NCBI GenBank assembly: GCA_963717475.1
Contig: OY970337.1
Location: 2,232,001 to 2,296,000 of the forward strand
Direction: 5' to 3'
DNA length: 64,000 nucleotides
DNA from: AC-32 sp963717475
GTDB taxonomy: Bacteria > Actinomycetota > Thermoleophilia > Gaiellales > Gaiellaceae
Part shown: piece by piece, positions 16,052-24,176 of the stretch
How the letters are laid out: the number at the start of each line of letters is the position of its first letter
Numbering within the stretch: the first letter of the stretch is position 1
Notes under the pieces: generated by a model
Database searches by the model: none
The model's input: the letters and a program-made list of their open reading frames with translations, nothing else
What the model was told of the DNA's origin: nothing
Made by a program: the position numbers and the translations under genes

Positions 16052-17236
16052 CTACTGGGCGAGCTGCCAGGTCTCGTCGCGGATGAGCGGCACAGAACTC
16101 CCGTCGGCAAGAAGTGCGTCGATCTCGAGGTCGGGACCGCCGACCATGAAGTCGACGTGCATGTTCGCGTCGTTGAGCCCGTCGTCCGGCTCGCCGTCGA
16201 CGAGGAAGGGCAAACCTGCGCCGTACGCGATGTGGCAGGTCGCATTCTCGTCGAAGAGCACGTCGTAGAAGAGCGTTCCCGACTGGCCGACGCGGGATTC
16301 GCTCGTGACGAGCGCGACCTCGCCGAGCCGGTCGGCGTTCTCGATCGTCGCGAAATGGCTGCGGATGAGGTCCGCGCCGGTCTCTGCCTCCACGCCGACG
16401 GCCCGTCCCCGTTCGAAGGTCAGCTCGAGTCCGCGGACAATTTGGCCGGAAAGCGATAGCGGCAGCGTGGAGCGGATCGTGCCCTCGGTGCGGCGCGCGT
16501 CGGGGGAGGTGAAGACTTCTTCGGTCGGCATGTTTGCGACATAGCGAATGCCGGCCGTGGTGTCGGAGGTACCCGACATCCAGCGGGCGTTCTGGAGCAG
16601 TCCGACCGTGAGGTCTGTGCCCGGGCCGCGGTAATGGAGCGCATCCGCCTGTAGCTCGTTCAGCGCCTTCGTCCGCTCCGCGAGGCGGGCGAGATGCTCG
16701 TGCCAGGCGGCGACCGGATCGGGCTCGTCCAGCCGCATGCAGAAGGCGACCTTCTCCCACAGCCGCTCGACATCCGGCTCACCGAAGACCTGCTGCGCCC
16801 AGCCCTCGTTCGGTGCGCCGACGCCGCACCAGTTGACGGCGTTCTCGCTGATCAGCGCCCTCTGAATCTGCACCATCTCCTGCGGCACGGCGCGCCCGAC
16901 GCGCTCGCCGTCGAGGTCCGAGAGCAGCTCGGGCTCAGGGTCTCCGGTCGTGCCGATCAGCGCGTTGCCTCTGCACGAGCTGATGAACGTCTTCTGCCAT
17001 TCAGGCGCGTAGGTGAGCGCCTCGTCGGGGCCGAGCTCGATCATCGCCCTCCGTATGTGCATGTCGTTGAAGAGGACGTTGACGTAGGCCGCACCGGCGC
17101 GATACGCCTGGCGGGTGATTGCCCTCGCAAGGTCGCGGTGCGCGATGTTCGCGTAGAGGAAGACCTCCTGGCCAGGCTGGACGTTTGCGCCGACGCGGAC
17201 GACGAGTTCCGCGTAGCGCTCGAGGCGTTCGTCCAT
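16052..17236 (-). CDS. M29-family aminopeptidase
   Basis: 394 residues, full length for thermophilic aminopeptidases (AmpS/aminopeptidase T). The N terminus has LVVRVGANVQPGQEV, a core segment has NMPTEEVFTSPD, and the metal-binding end has IAYGAGLPFLVDG followed by H-VDFMVGGPDLEIDA. These match the co-catalytic metal site of the family. It would trim N-terminal residues from peptides in the cytoplasm. It is monocistronic, convergent with the sigma-DDAH gene and divergent from the cupin gene 44 nt away. Confidence 0.88.
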   Translation of the reverse strand: MDERLERYAELVVRVGANVQPGQEVFLYANIAHRDLARAITRQAYRAGAAYVNVLFNDMHIRRAMIELGPDEALTYAPEWQKTFISSCRGNALIGTTGDPEPELLSDLDGERVGRAVPQEMVQIQRALISENAVNWCGVGAPNEGWAQQVFGEPDVERLWEKVAFCMRLDEPDPVAAWHEHLARLAERTKALNELQADALHYRGPGTDLTVGLLQNARWMSGTSDTTAGIRYVANMPTEEVFTSPDARRTEGTIRSTLPLSLSGQIVRGLELTFERGRAVGVEAETGADLIRSHFATIENADRLGEVALVTSESRVGQSGTLFYDVLFDENATCHIAYGAGLPFLVDGEPDDGLNDANMHVDFMVGGPDLEIDALLADGSSVPLIRDETWQLAQ

Positions 17237-17280
17237 CGGCCTGATCCTACGTTGCGGCTCTCGACTGCGAGAATCGGTTC

Positions 17281-17826
17281 GTGCCCGAAGCGCGGCTCGA
17301 GGACTTTGGTTCGGGACTTGCTCCCGTCACGGACGGCTGGTTCGTCGTCAACGTGCGTGAGGCCGAGTGGTGGTTCGCGGACAGCAGGGGTGCGGCCTGC
17401 TGGTTCGAGAGCGAGTACGGCGAACCTCCGGTCGAGTTCGGCCAACTCGGGATCAACGTGACTGTCCTCGAACCCGGCCAGAGAAGCGTCTATCACGCCG
17501 AGTCGAATCAGGAGGCGTTCCTCGTCCTGGCAGGCGAGTGCATGCTGCTCGTCGAGGGCGAGGAGCGAGGCCTCGAGCCCTGGGACTTCTTCCACTCGGC
17601 CCCCTGGACGGAACACGCCTTCGTGGGGGCGGGCGACGGGCCATGCGTGATCGTGATGGTCGGTGCGCGCTCAAGCCCGGAAGTGCGCTACCCGGTGTCG
17701 GAGATTGCCGCGAGTCACGGCGCAAGCGTGGAGAAGGAGACATCCGATCCGGGACAGGCCTACGCGACGGCCGAGCGGTTCCGGCGAGAGCGGCCGCCGT
17801 CCTGGTCTCGCCTGCCCTGGGCCTAA
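17281..17826 (+). CDS. Cupin-domain protein
   Basis: 181 residues with one cupin barrel. Motif 1 is reduced (G-RSVYHAESNQEAFLVLAGECML, keeping His and Glu ligands), and motif 2 reads WDFFHSAPWTEHAFVGAG with a His. The N-terminal 50 residues are rich in tryptophan and acidic residues. A role in small-molecule binding or isomerisation is possible but no substrate is indicated. It begins at GTG 17281 and its stop overlaps the end of the convergent LOG-like gene. Confidence 0.75.
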   Translation: MPEARLEDFGSGLAPVTDGWFVVNVREAEWWFADSRGAACWFESEYGEPPVEFGQLGINVTVLEPGQRSVYHAESNQEAFLVLAGECMLLVEGEERGLEPWDFFHSAPWTEHAFVGAGDGPCVIVMVGARSSPEVRYPVSEIAASHGASVEKETSDPGQAYATAERFRRERPPSWSRLPWA

Positions 17827-18264
17827 CGCGACCGCAGCGCCAGCTCGACGGCCTCTTCCGGCGAGGAGGCCCGTGGGACGCCCTCGACCGCGTGGCCCGG
17901 CTCGAGGATCACCAGCGGGCGGCCGAGGCGCATCGCGAAGCCGATCTCCGCGAGGGTTCCCCAGCTGCCGCCGACCGCGATCACTGCGTCGCCGGACGCG
18001 ACCACGGCCAGGTTGCGCGCGTGGCCGATGCCGGTGACGACGACGTGGTCGATCCACTCGTTCGCGTCCTCGCGCCGCTCGCCCGGGCAGGATCCCGATC
18101 GTCGTGCCGCCGGCTTCCTTCGCCCCGCGCGCTGCGGCCGCCATCACGTCGCCCAGCCCGCCCGTCACCACCGTGCAGCCGCGCTCGGCGAGCAGGCGGC
18201 CGACCTCCTCGGCGCGCTCCACGTGCTCCGCGCCGCTGCCGATTACCGCGACCTGAACCGCCAC
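17823..18264 (-). pseudogene. LOG/TIGR00725-family protein, frameshifted
   Basis: Two frames join to give one recognisable protein. The first starts at GTG 18264 with VAVQVAVIGSG and reads TVVTGGLGDVMAAAARGAKEAGG and TIGILPG. The second continues NEWIDHVVVTGIGHARN, then AVGGSWGTLAEIGFA, the PGGxGT-type segment of LOG/lysine-decarboxylase-like proteins. The break is a single extra base in the GGG of CCCGGG at about 18082-18087; removing one G restores a continuous reading. It may be a sequencing indel rather than decay. Function in this subfamily is not settled. Confidence 0.7.
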
Positions 18265-18284
18265 TCCGCGGCGATAGTAGAGCC

Positions 18285-19532
18285 GTGGCAGCGCGAACGG
18301 CACGCGGCGGGACGCTGATCGCGGGCGGCGGGTTCGCCGGCGCGTACGTCGCGCGCTACCTCGGGACGCGCGGCTGCACGATCGTCAGCCCCGAGAACTT
18401 CATGCTCTTCACCCCGCTGCTCCCGGAGGCCGCCTCCGGATCGCTCGAGCCGCGGCACGTCGTGGTGCCACTCCGGCTGATGTGCCCCCACGCGGAGCTC
18501 CTCCTGGGCCGCTTGACGGCGCTCGACGCAGACCGGCGCACCGTCACCGTCGACGGCGCCTTCGAGGTCTCCTACGAGCGGCTCGTGCTCGCGCTCGGGT
18601 CGATCTCCCGCAGCCTGCCGATCCCCGGTCTGGCCGAGCACGGGCTCGGCTTCAAGGACCTCGCCGACGCGATCCACCTGCGCAACCACGTTCTCCAGAG
18701 GCTCGAAGCGGCGGCGATGAGCCCCGACCACGCCGAGCGGGAGCTGGGCTTCGTCTTCGTCGGCGCCGGCTACGCGGGCGTCGAGGCCCTCGCCGAGCTC
18801 TCCGACCTCGTGAGGGACGCGCTGCGGCACTACCCCGAGCTCGAGGGCCGCCCGCAGCGCTGGGCCCTCGTCGACGCGGCGCCGAAGATCCTCCCCGAGA
18901 TCCCGACCCGCCTCGGCGACTACGCCGCGCACCAGCTCGAGAAGCGCGGGATCGAGATCCACGTCGGGACCACGCTCGAGTCGGTCGACGCGGAGGCGGC
19001 GCAGCTCTCCGACGGGACGCGCATCCCGACTGCGACGCTCGTCTGGACCGCCGGCGTGCGCGCGAACCCCCTCCTCGCGCAGCTCGGCCTCCCGCTCGAC
19101 GAGCGCCACCGCATCAAGGTCGACGAGACGCTGCGCGTCGAGGGCCACGAGCACGTCTGGGCCCTCGGCGACTGCGCGGGGGTCCCGAACCTCGCCACGC
19201 CAGGGCAGGCCGATCCCCCGACCTCGCAGCACGCGCTGCGCCAGGCCCGCCGGCTCGCCAAGAACCTGACCGGCGAGCCGCAGCCGTACCGCTACCGCTC
19301 CCTCGGCCAGGTCGCGACGCTCGGCCGCTACAAGGGCATCGCCGACGTGCTCGGCCTGCGTCTCACAGGCTTCCTCGGCTGGTTCGTGACCCGCACGTAC
19401 CACCTCTACCAGCTGCCGCTTCTGTCGAGGAAGCTACGGGTCGTGACCGACTGGACCGTCTCGCTCCTCTTCCGCCGAGACATCGCCGAGCTCGGCATGC
19501 TCGGCCATCCGCGAGGTCTCCGCGATGACTGA
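18285..19532 (+). CDS. Type II NADH dehydrogenase-like FAD oxidoreductase
   Basis: 415 residues from GTG 18285. It has the N-terminal FAD dinucleotide fold IAGGGFAGAYVAR, a second NAD(P)H fold FVFVGAGYAGVEALAE near residue 160, TLVWTAGVRANPLL, and the flavin-closing VWALGDCAGVPN. The C terminus carries amphipathic segments (GFLGWFVTRTYHLYQLP) that attach NDH-2 enzymes to the inner membrane. It would pass electrons from NADH to quinone without pumping protons. It is divergent from the LOG-like gene and overlaps the following acetyltransferase by 8 nt. Confidence 0.85.
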   Translation: MAARTARGGTLIAGGGFAGAYVARYLGTRGCTIVSPENFMLFTPLLPEAASGSLEPRHVVVPLRLMCPHAELLLGRLTALDADRRTVTVDGAFEVSYERLVLALGSISRSLPIPGLAEHGLGFKDLADAIHLRNHVLQRLEAAAMSPDHAERELGFVFVGAGYAGVEALAELSDLVRDALRHYPELEGRPQRWALVDAAPKILPEIPTRLGDYAAHQLEKRGIEIHVGTTLESVDAEAAQLSDGTRIPTATLVWTAGVRANPLLAQLGLPLDERHRIKVDETLRVEGHEHVWALGDCAGVPNLATPGQADPPTSQHALRQARRLAKNLTGEPQPYRYRSLGQVATLGRYKGIADVLGLRLTGFLGWFVTRTYHLYQLPLLSRKLRVVTDWTVSLLFRRDIAELGMLGHPRGLRDD

Positions 19533-20274
19533 AGAACTCCTTGCCCGCGCCTACCGCTTCCTGGACCGCGGCGACATGCACGGCAACCGGACTGCGCCGA
19601 GCTCGGTCGGAACCGCCGTCTACCTCGACGAGCTGCCGCGGCGCCTCGACTCCAACTTCCTGCAGGTCGAGCGTGATGCCGACGCCGCGGAGATCGAGGC
19701 CGAGGCCGCGCGGCTCGACCGGCAGATGGTCCACGTCCCGGACTCGCAGCTCGGCGAGAGCCTCGTCCCCCACTTCGCCGAGCGCGGCTGGCGCGTGAGC
19801 CGGGTGACGGTGATGGCACAAGTGCGCGAGCCGGAGAAGGAGGCGGATCTCTCTCGCGTCGAGGAGGTCGCCGAGGAGGAGCTGCGACCCGCAAGGGCTG
19901 CCCTGAACGCCGGCATGCCTTGGGGGGCGCCGGAGGTGATGGAGCAGCTCTTCGCCGGGAAGCACGTGATCGGCCGGTCGATGGAGGCGCGTTTCTTCGC
20001 GGTCAAGGTCGACGGCGAGGTGGTCAGCTACACCGACCTCTACCAGGACGGGCCCGAGGCGCAGGTAGAGGACGTCGGCACGCTGCCCGAGCACCGGGGC
20101 CAGGGGCACGCGACGGCGGTCGTGCTCGGTGCAATCGCGGCCGCCCGGGAGCGCGGCGCGGAGTTCGTGTTCCTGGTCGCCGACTACGAGGACTGGCCGA
20201 AGAAGCTCTACGGCCGGCTCGGATTCGACGAGCTCGGTTACTACGTCAAGTTCGTCAACCACCCGGCCCTGTGA
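19525..20274 (+). CDS. GNAT-family N-acetyltransferase
   Basis: A 249-residue protein from ATG 19525. The acetyl-CoA-binding loop VGTLPEHRGQGHATAVVLGAIAAA lies near residue 190, followed by FVFLVADYEDWPKKLYGRLGFDELG, the closing strand and helix of a GNAT fold. The N-terminal half begins LARAYRFLDRGDMHGN and is a degenerate first domain. It sits between the NADH dehydrogenase and the ABC ATPase (4-nt overlap), with no clear clue to substrate. Confidence 0.75.
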   Translation: MTEELLARAYRFLDRGDMHGNRTAPSSVGTAVYLDELPRRLDSNFLQVERDADAAEIEAEAARLDRQMVHVPDSQLGESLVPHFAERGWRVSRVTVMAQVREPEKEADLSRVEEVAEEELRPARAALNAGMPWGAPEVMEQLFAGKHVIGRSMEARFFAVKVDGEVVSYTDLYQDGPEAQVEDVGTLPEHRGQGHATAVVLGAIAAARERGAEFVFLVADYEDWPKKLYGRLGFDELGYYVKFVNHPAL

Positions 20275-21114
20275 CCGCTGCTCTGGAAGTCCGCGGGCTG
20301 GCGAAGCGCTACGGCCCGGTCGATGCGCTCGCGGGAGTCGACCTCGACGTCGGCGAGGGTGAGCTCGTCGGACTGCTCGGCCCGAACGGCGCCGGGAAGT
20401 CCACGCTCGTCAAGATCGCCTGCGGGCTCGTCCGGCCGACGCGCGGCGACGCGAAGATCTGCGGGCTCAGTGCCGGCTCGCACGAGGCGCGGCGGCGGCT
20501 CGGCTACCTGGCGGAGCTCTTCCGCTTCCCCGGCTGGTACTCGGCGGACGAGCTGCTGACCCTGCACCAGCGGCTGAGCGGTTCGCGAGGCGGCGGCGCC
20601 GAGCGAACCGAGCTGCTGGAGCTCGTCGGCCTCGCCGAGGCACGCGACCGCCGGGTGGAGCAGATGTCCAAGGGCATGCAACAGCGCCTCGGGATCGCCC
20701 AGGCGCTGGTCGGCTCGCCGCCGCTGCTCTTGCTCGACGAGCCGACGAGCGCGCTCGACCCCGTGGGCCGGCGCACGGTTCGCGAGCTCTTGGAGGAGCT
20801 TCGCCGCCGCGGCATCTCGGTGCTGCTCAACTCACACCTGCTGAGCGAGATCGAGCTCGTCTGCGACCGCGTGGCGATCATGCTCCACGGGCGACTGGTC
20901 GACCGAAGGCTCGCCGGCGGAGCTGGCCCGAGCGCGGGGGGTTGAGATCGAGACCGACGAGGGTACGCGGCTGTTCGAGAGCGCGACCCGCGAGGACGCT
21001 CCACGGCTCGTCGCCGAGCTGGTCGCGGCCGGCCGCAAGGTCTACGGCGTCCGGGTGCTCACCTCGACGCTGGAGGAGACGTACCTCGAGGCGGTCGGCG
21101 AGGAGTCGTCGTGA
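20271..21114 (+). CDS. ABC transporter ATP-binding protein, late frameshift
   Basis: A CcmA-like ATPase from GTG 20271. It has Walker A GPNGAGKSTLVK, the signature MSKGMQQRLGIAQAL, Walker B PPLLLLDEPTSALD and the switch HLLSEIE. The uninterrupted frame stops early at 20945. However, the adjacent frame carries the expected C terminus (SPAELARARGVEIETD through LTSTLEETYLEAVGEE) to the TGA at 21112-21114. One extra A in CGAAGG at 20906-20907 accounts for the break. The restored end overlaps the permease start as GTGA. The truncated form would keep the ATPase core. Confidence 0.8.
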
Positions 21115-21964
21115 GCTCGGTCCTGACGATCGCCGGTTACGGCTTCCGCGAGGCGCTGCGGCGCAAGGTCTTCGTGGTCGTACTGCTGCTGACCGCGGCG
21201 TTCCTCGGCGCTCTACTGGCTCGCCAACCACTACATCTTCCGCGACATCGCCAACGTCGGCGCTCCCGCCGGGATCGAGCCGCGGCCTTTCGCGGGCGCG
21301 TTCATCTTCGGCCTGGCGATGTTCGCGACGCTCTTCCTCGGGACCGTGCTGGCGGTCTTCCTGACGCTGGGCGTCGTGCGCGGCGACGCGGAGCGCGGCC
21401 TCCTGCAGCCGCTCGTCGTCAGGCCGGTCGGGCGCGTGACGCTGCTCTGCGCGCGCTGGCTCGGCGCGGTCGCAGTCTGCGCGCCGTACGTCGGCGCCGT
21501 CTACGCCGCGTGCGATGGTGATCACCGGGCTCACCGGGCACTGGTGGCCCGGGCAGCATCGTCGTCCCCGGGATCGAGCTCGCCGGCGGCGTCGCGATCA
21601 TCGCCGCGCTCTCGCTGCTCGGCTCGGTGTTCCTTACCTCGACGGCGAACGGGATCGCCGTCTTCATGATCTTCGGCGCCGGGCTCGTCGCCGGCCTGCT
21701 CGGCGAGATCGGGCACGCGCTCAACTCGCACACGCTCTCTCACGCGGCCAGGGTCGCCGCCTGGGCCATTCCGTTCGAGGCGCTCTACCAGGACGGGCTC
21801 CGCGAGATCACCGCGAACACCACCGGCCTGACCGGCTTCCTGCTGCAGCTCGGCCCATTCGGCGGAGCGAACACGGGCGGCCCTGGCTGCGCGTGTGGGC
21901 GGTCGCTTACCTGCTGATCATCGGCGCGCTCGCCGCGCTCGCCTTCTCGCGCCGCGACCTGTGA
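21111..21964 (+). pseudogene. ABC transporter permease, broken by several frameshifts
   Basis: The partner of the upstream ATPase. Hydrophobic segments appear in succession in different frames: TIAGYGFREALRRKVFVVV, then YWLANHYIFRD and FATLFLGTVLAVFLTLGVV, then MVITGLTGHWWPG, then IIAALSLLGSVF and LVAGLLGEIGHALNSHT, then WAVAYLLIIGALAALAFSRRDL. This is an ABC-2-type permease. Four frame changes are needed, near 21211, 21510, 21555 and 21882. Each switch point is short and codon use on both sides is normal, which suggests recent lesions or assembly indels. Confidence 0.7.
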
Positions 21965-21996
21965 CCATGGAGCGCGGCCGCGGCGTATCTCATTCG

Positions 21997-22423
21997 ATGA
22001 AGGCGCTGGCACTGATCCCGCTCGCCGTGCTCCTGGCCGCCTGCGGTTCGTCGGCGGCGTCCCCCCCACCACTCGTTCGCCGGCTTCGAAGAACGGCCCG
22101 CCTGCCGCGTGGCTCGAGACGAAGGCGGGCAACCACTGGATCGGCTTCTCCAGCTTCTGCTGGAGGAAGGGCAACAGCGGCTTGTGCGGAGACGCCGCCG
22201 CTCCCAGGTGCGGCCTGCAGGGCGTCCCCGACGTGAACGTGCAAAGCGGCGAGACCGTCCGCGCGCACCTCGGCTACGCGCCGACCGAGGCCTCCGTCGA
22301 CAACGGTGTGGCCGGGCTACGTGGCCGCACCGTCACGTGGCGAGTCGCCAAGCGCCCTTCCTGCTCTTCACGAAGGGCGAGGCCGGCGACGCGAGCTACG
22401 TCGCCTGCGCGCGCTTTCGCTGA
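21997..22423 (+). pseudogene. Small lipoprotein, frameshifted
   Basis: ATG 21997 begins a lipoprotein signal (MKALALIPLAVLLAACGSS, lipobox LAAC). The frame then breaks in a run of seven C at 22061-22067. In the next frame a secreted domain with four cysteines is readable (NHWIGFSSFCWRKG, GLCGDAAAPRCGLQ), followed by GRTVTWRVAK. A second break near 22352 leads to PFLLFTKGEAGDASYVACARF and the stop at 22423. No family recognised. The intact form would be an exported, lipid-anchored protein of about 140 residues. Confidence 0.6.
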
Positions 22424-22484
22424 GCTAACGGTCCCTTACGCCCGGCGCACGAAGGCTTGACCGCGGGCGCCTACAGTTCCCGTC

Positions 22485-24176
22485 GTGCGACACGTCTGGC
22501 TGGCGATCCCCCTCCTCGCGACAGTCCTCGCCGCGGGCGCCGCAGGGGCCCGCCAGCCCTCTCCGCCCCCGATCGTCTTTCCCGCGAACCCGCTCGATCG
22601 CGACCTCGTCGTGATGCGTCTGGACGGAACCGCGCGGACCACCCTCACGCCGGTCGGCCGAGACGACGAAGATCCCGCCTGGTCTCCGGACGGCACTCGG
22701 ATCGCGTTCGATACCCCAGGCCCCCGAGGTCAGGAGATCGCCGTGCTCGACCTGCGAACCCGACGCGTCCGCCGGGTGGGCGCCGGCTCGAGCCCCGACT
22801 GGTCTCCCGACGGCAGGCGGCTCGTCGCGGTCGATTCGAGGAACTACGACGACCTGGTGACGATGAACGCGGACGGCTCGCACCGGAAGAAGCTCCGCCT
22901 CACGAGAGCCGGAATCGCAGACGAGACCCGGCCTGGGTGGTCTCCCGACGGACGGCGAATCACGTTCGTCGGCAACGGCCTCTACACCGTCGCGCCGAAC
23001 GGGATGGGGCTCCGCAGGATCCGGCGCGAGGGCACCGGCGGACGAGCCTCCTGGTCGCCGGACGGGAGACGGATCGCGTTCGACTGCTTCACGCGCCGCT
23101 TCGAGTCCTGCACGGTTGGAGTCGACGGCTCGAGGCTGCGGGGACTGAGCCGAAACGGCAGGCACCCCAATTGGTCGTCTCGAAACCTCGTTGCGACAAC
23201 GCTCGAAGAGCCTTCGAACGGTGTGCTCGTCGTCACGCCTGACGGCCGGCTCGTCCGCCATTTGAAAGGCGCGCTGAGCTTGCCCGACTGGTCCCCCGAC
23301 GGGAGCCGCCTGGTGATCGCATACGAGGTGGCGACCAATACCCGTCTCTACGCAACCGACTCGACCGGGAGGAGCATCGCCCGGCTCACCGGCCGGCGCG
23401 GGACCCTCGATCGGGCGCCCGTGTGGTCGCCGGACGGGACGAGGATCGTCTTTCGCCGGCACCGCCCGGGCCGTTGCTCGCTGGTCGTGCTCGACGCCCG
23501 GACACTTCGTTCTCAGGTGATCGTCCCGCGCACGGCAGACCGGTACTGCGACGACCGGCCGGACTGGGGACGAGGACGCGGAATCCTGTACGAGAGCGCC
23601 GGCGACATCTGGGTCGTGTCCCCACGAGGCGGTCGGCCGAGGCGGCTGACTTCGACGAGCGTCGCAGAGACGTCCCCACGCTGGGCCCCGGATGGAACGT
23701 CCATCGGGTTCCTGGCTCCAGGCGGGATCTGGATCCGACGTCAGGACAGGTCGCGCAGCCTCCTCGTCCCCGATGGCGGATTGTTCGCGTGGTCACGGGA
23801 CGGCCGCTCGCTCGCGTATTCCGTCTACAACGCCAATACGTACCAGGCCGACCTCTATCTGAAGGTGGGCTCGGACGCAGCGCGCAAGCTGTTCGAAGGG
23901 ATCGACGGAACGCCCTCGTGGTCGCCGGACGATCGCCGGCTCGTCTTCTCGCACACCGATCCTGACCCGGGAGGAGAGACCGCGCTGTTCATCATCGACG
24001 TCAGCGGCGCTGCTCGAGCGATCGGCGGAGGCCTGCTAGGGCGATCCCGACTGGCGGCCGCGCTAGCGGCTACTGCAGCGCCGCGAGCGCCTTGCTCAGC
24101 GACTGCCTGGTCTTCAGCACGCCCTCGAAGAGGTCGCCGTGCTCGGCCACGCGCTGGCGCACGACGTCCATCGTGA
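22485..24176 (+). CDS. Exported TolB/WD40-like beta-propeller protein
   Basis: 563 residues from GTG 22485, starting with a signal peptide (VWLAIPLLATVLAAGAAGA). Then come about eleven repeats ending in WSPDGxRI or close variants (for example DPAWSPDGTRIAFD, RPGWSPDGRRITFV, APVWSPDGTRIVFR), the blade motif of PD40/TolB-like propellers. It is likely periplasmic or cell-surface. The last 40 or so residues are arginine/alanine-rich and lie antisense to ligD over 107 nt. They look like run-on beyond the natural end near 24070, perhaps because of a lost stop. Confidence 0.7.
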   Translation: MRHVWLAIPLLATVLAAGAAGARQPSPPPIVFPANPLDRDLVVMRLDGTARTTLTPVGRDDEDPAWSPDGTRIAFDTPGPRGQEIAVLDLRTRRVRRVGAGSSPDWSPDGRRLVAVDSRNYDDLVTMNADGSHRKKLRLTRAGIADETRPGWSPDGRRITFVGNGLYTVAPNGMGLRRIRREGTGGRASWSPDGRRIAFDCFTRRFESCTVGVDGSRLRGLSRNGRHPNWSSRNLVATTLEEPSNGVLVVTPDGRLVRHLKGALSLPDWSPDGSRLVIAYEVATNTRLYATDSTGRSIARLTGRRGTLDRAPVWSPDGTRIVFRRHRPGRCSLVVLDARTLRSQVIVPRTADRYCDDRPDWGRGRGILYESAGDIWVVSPRGGRPRRLTSTSVAETSPRWAPDGTSIGFLAPGGIWIRRQDRSRSLLVPDGGLFAWSRDGRSLAYSVYNANTYQADLYLKVGSDAARKLFEGIDGTPSWSPDDRRLVFSHTDPDPGGETALFIIDVSGAARAIGGGLLGRSRLAAALAATAAPRAPCSATAWSSARPRRGRRARPRAGARRPS

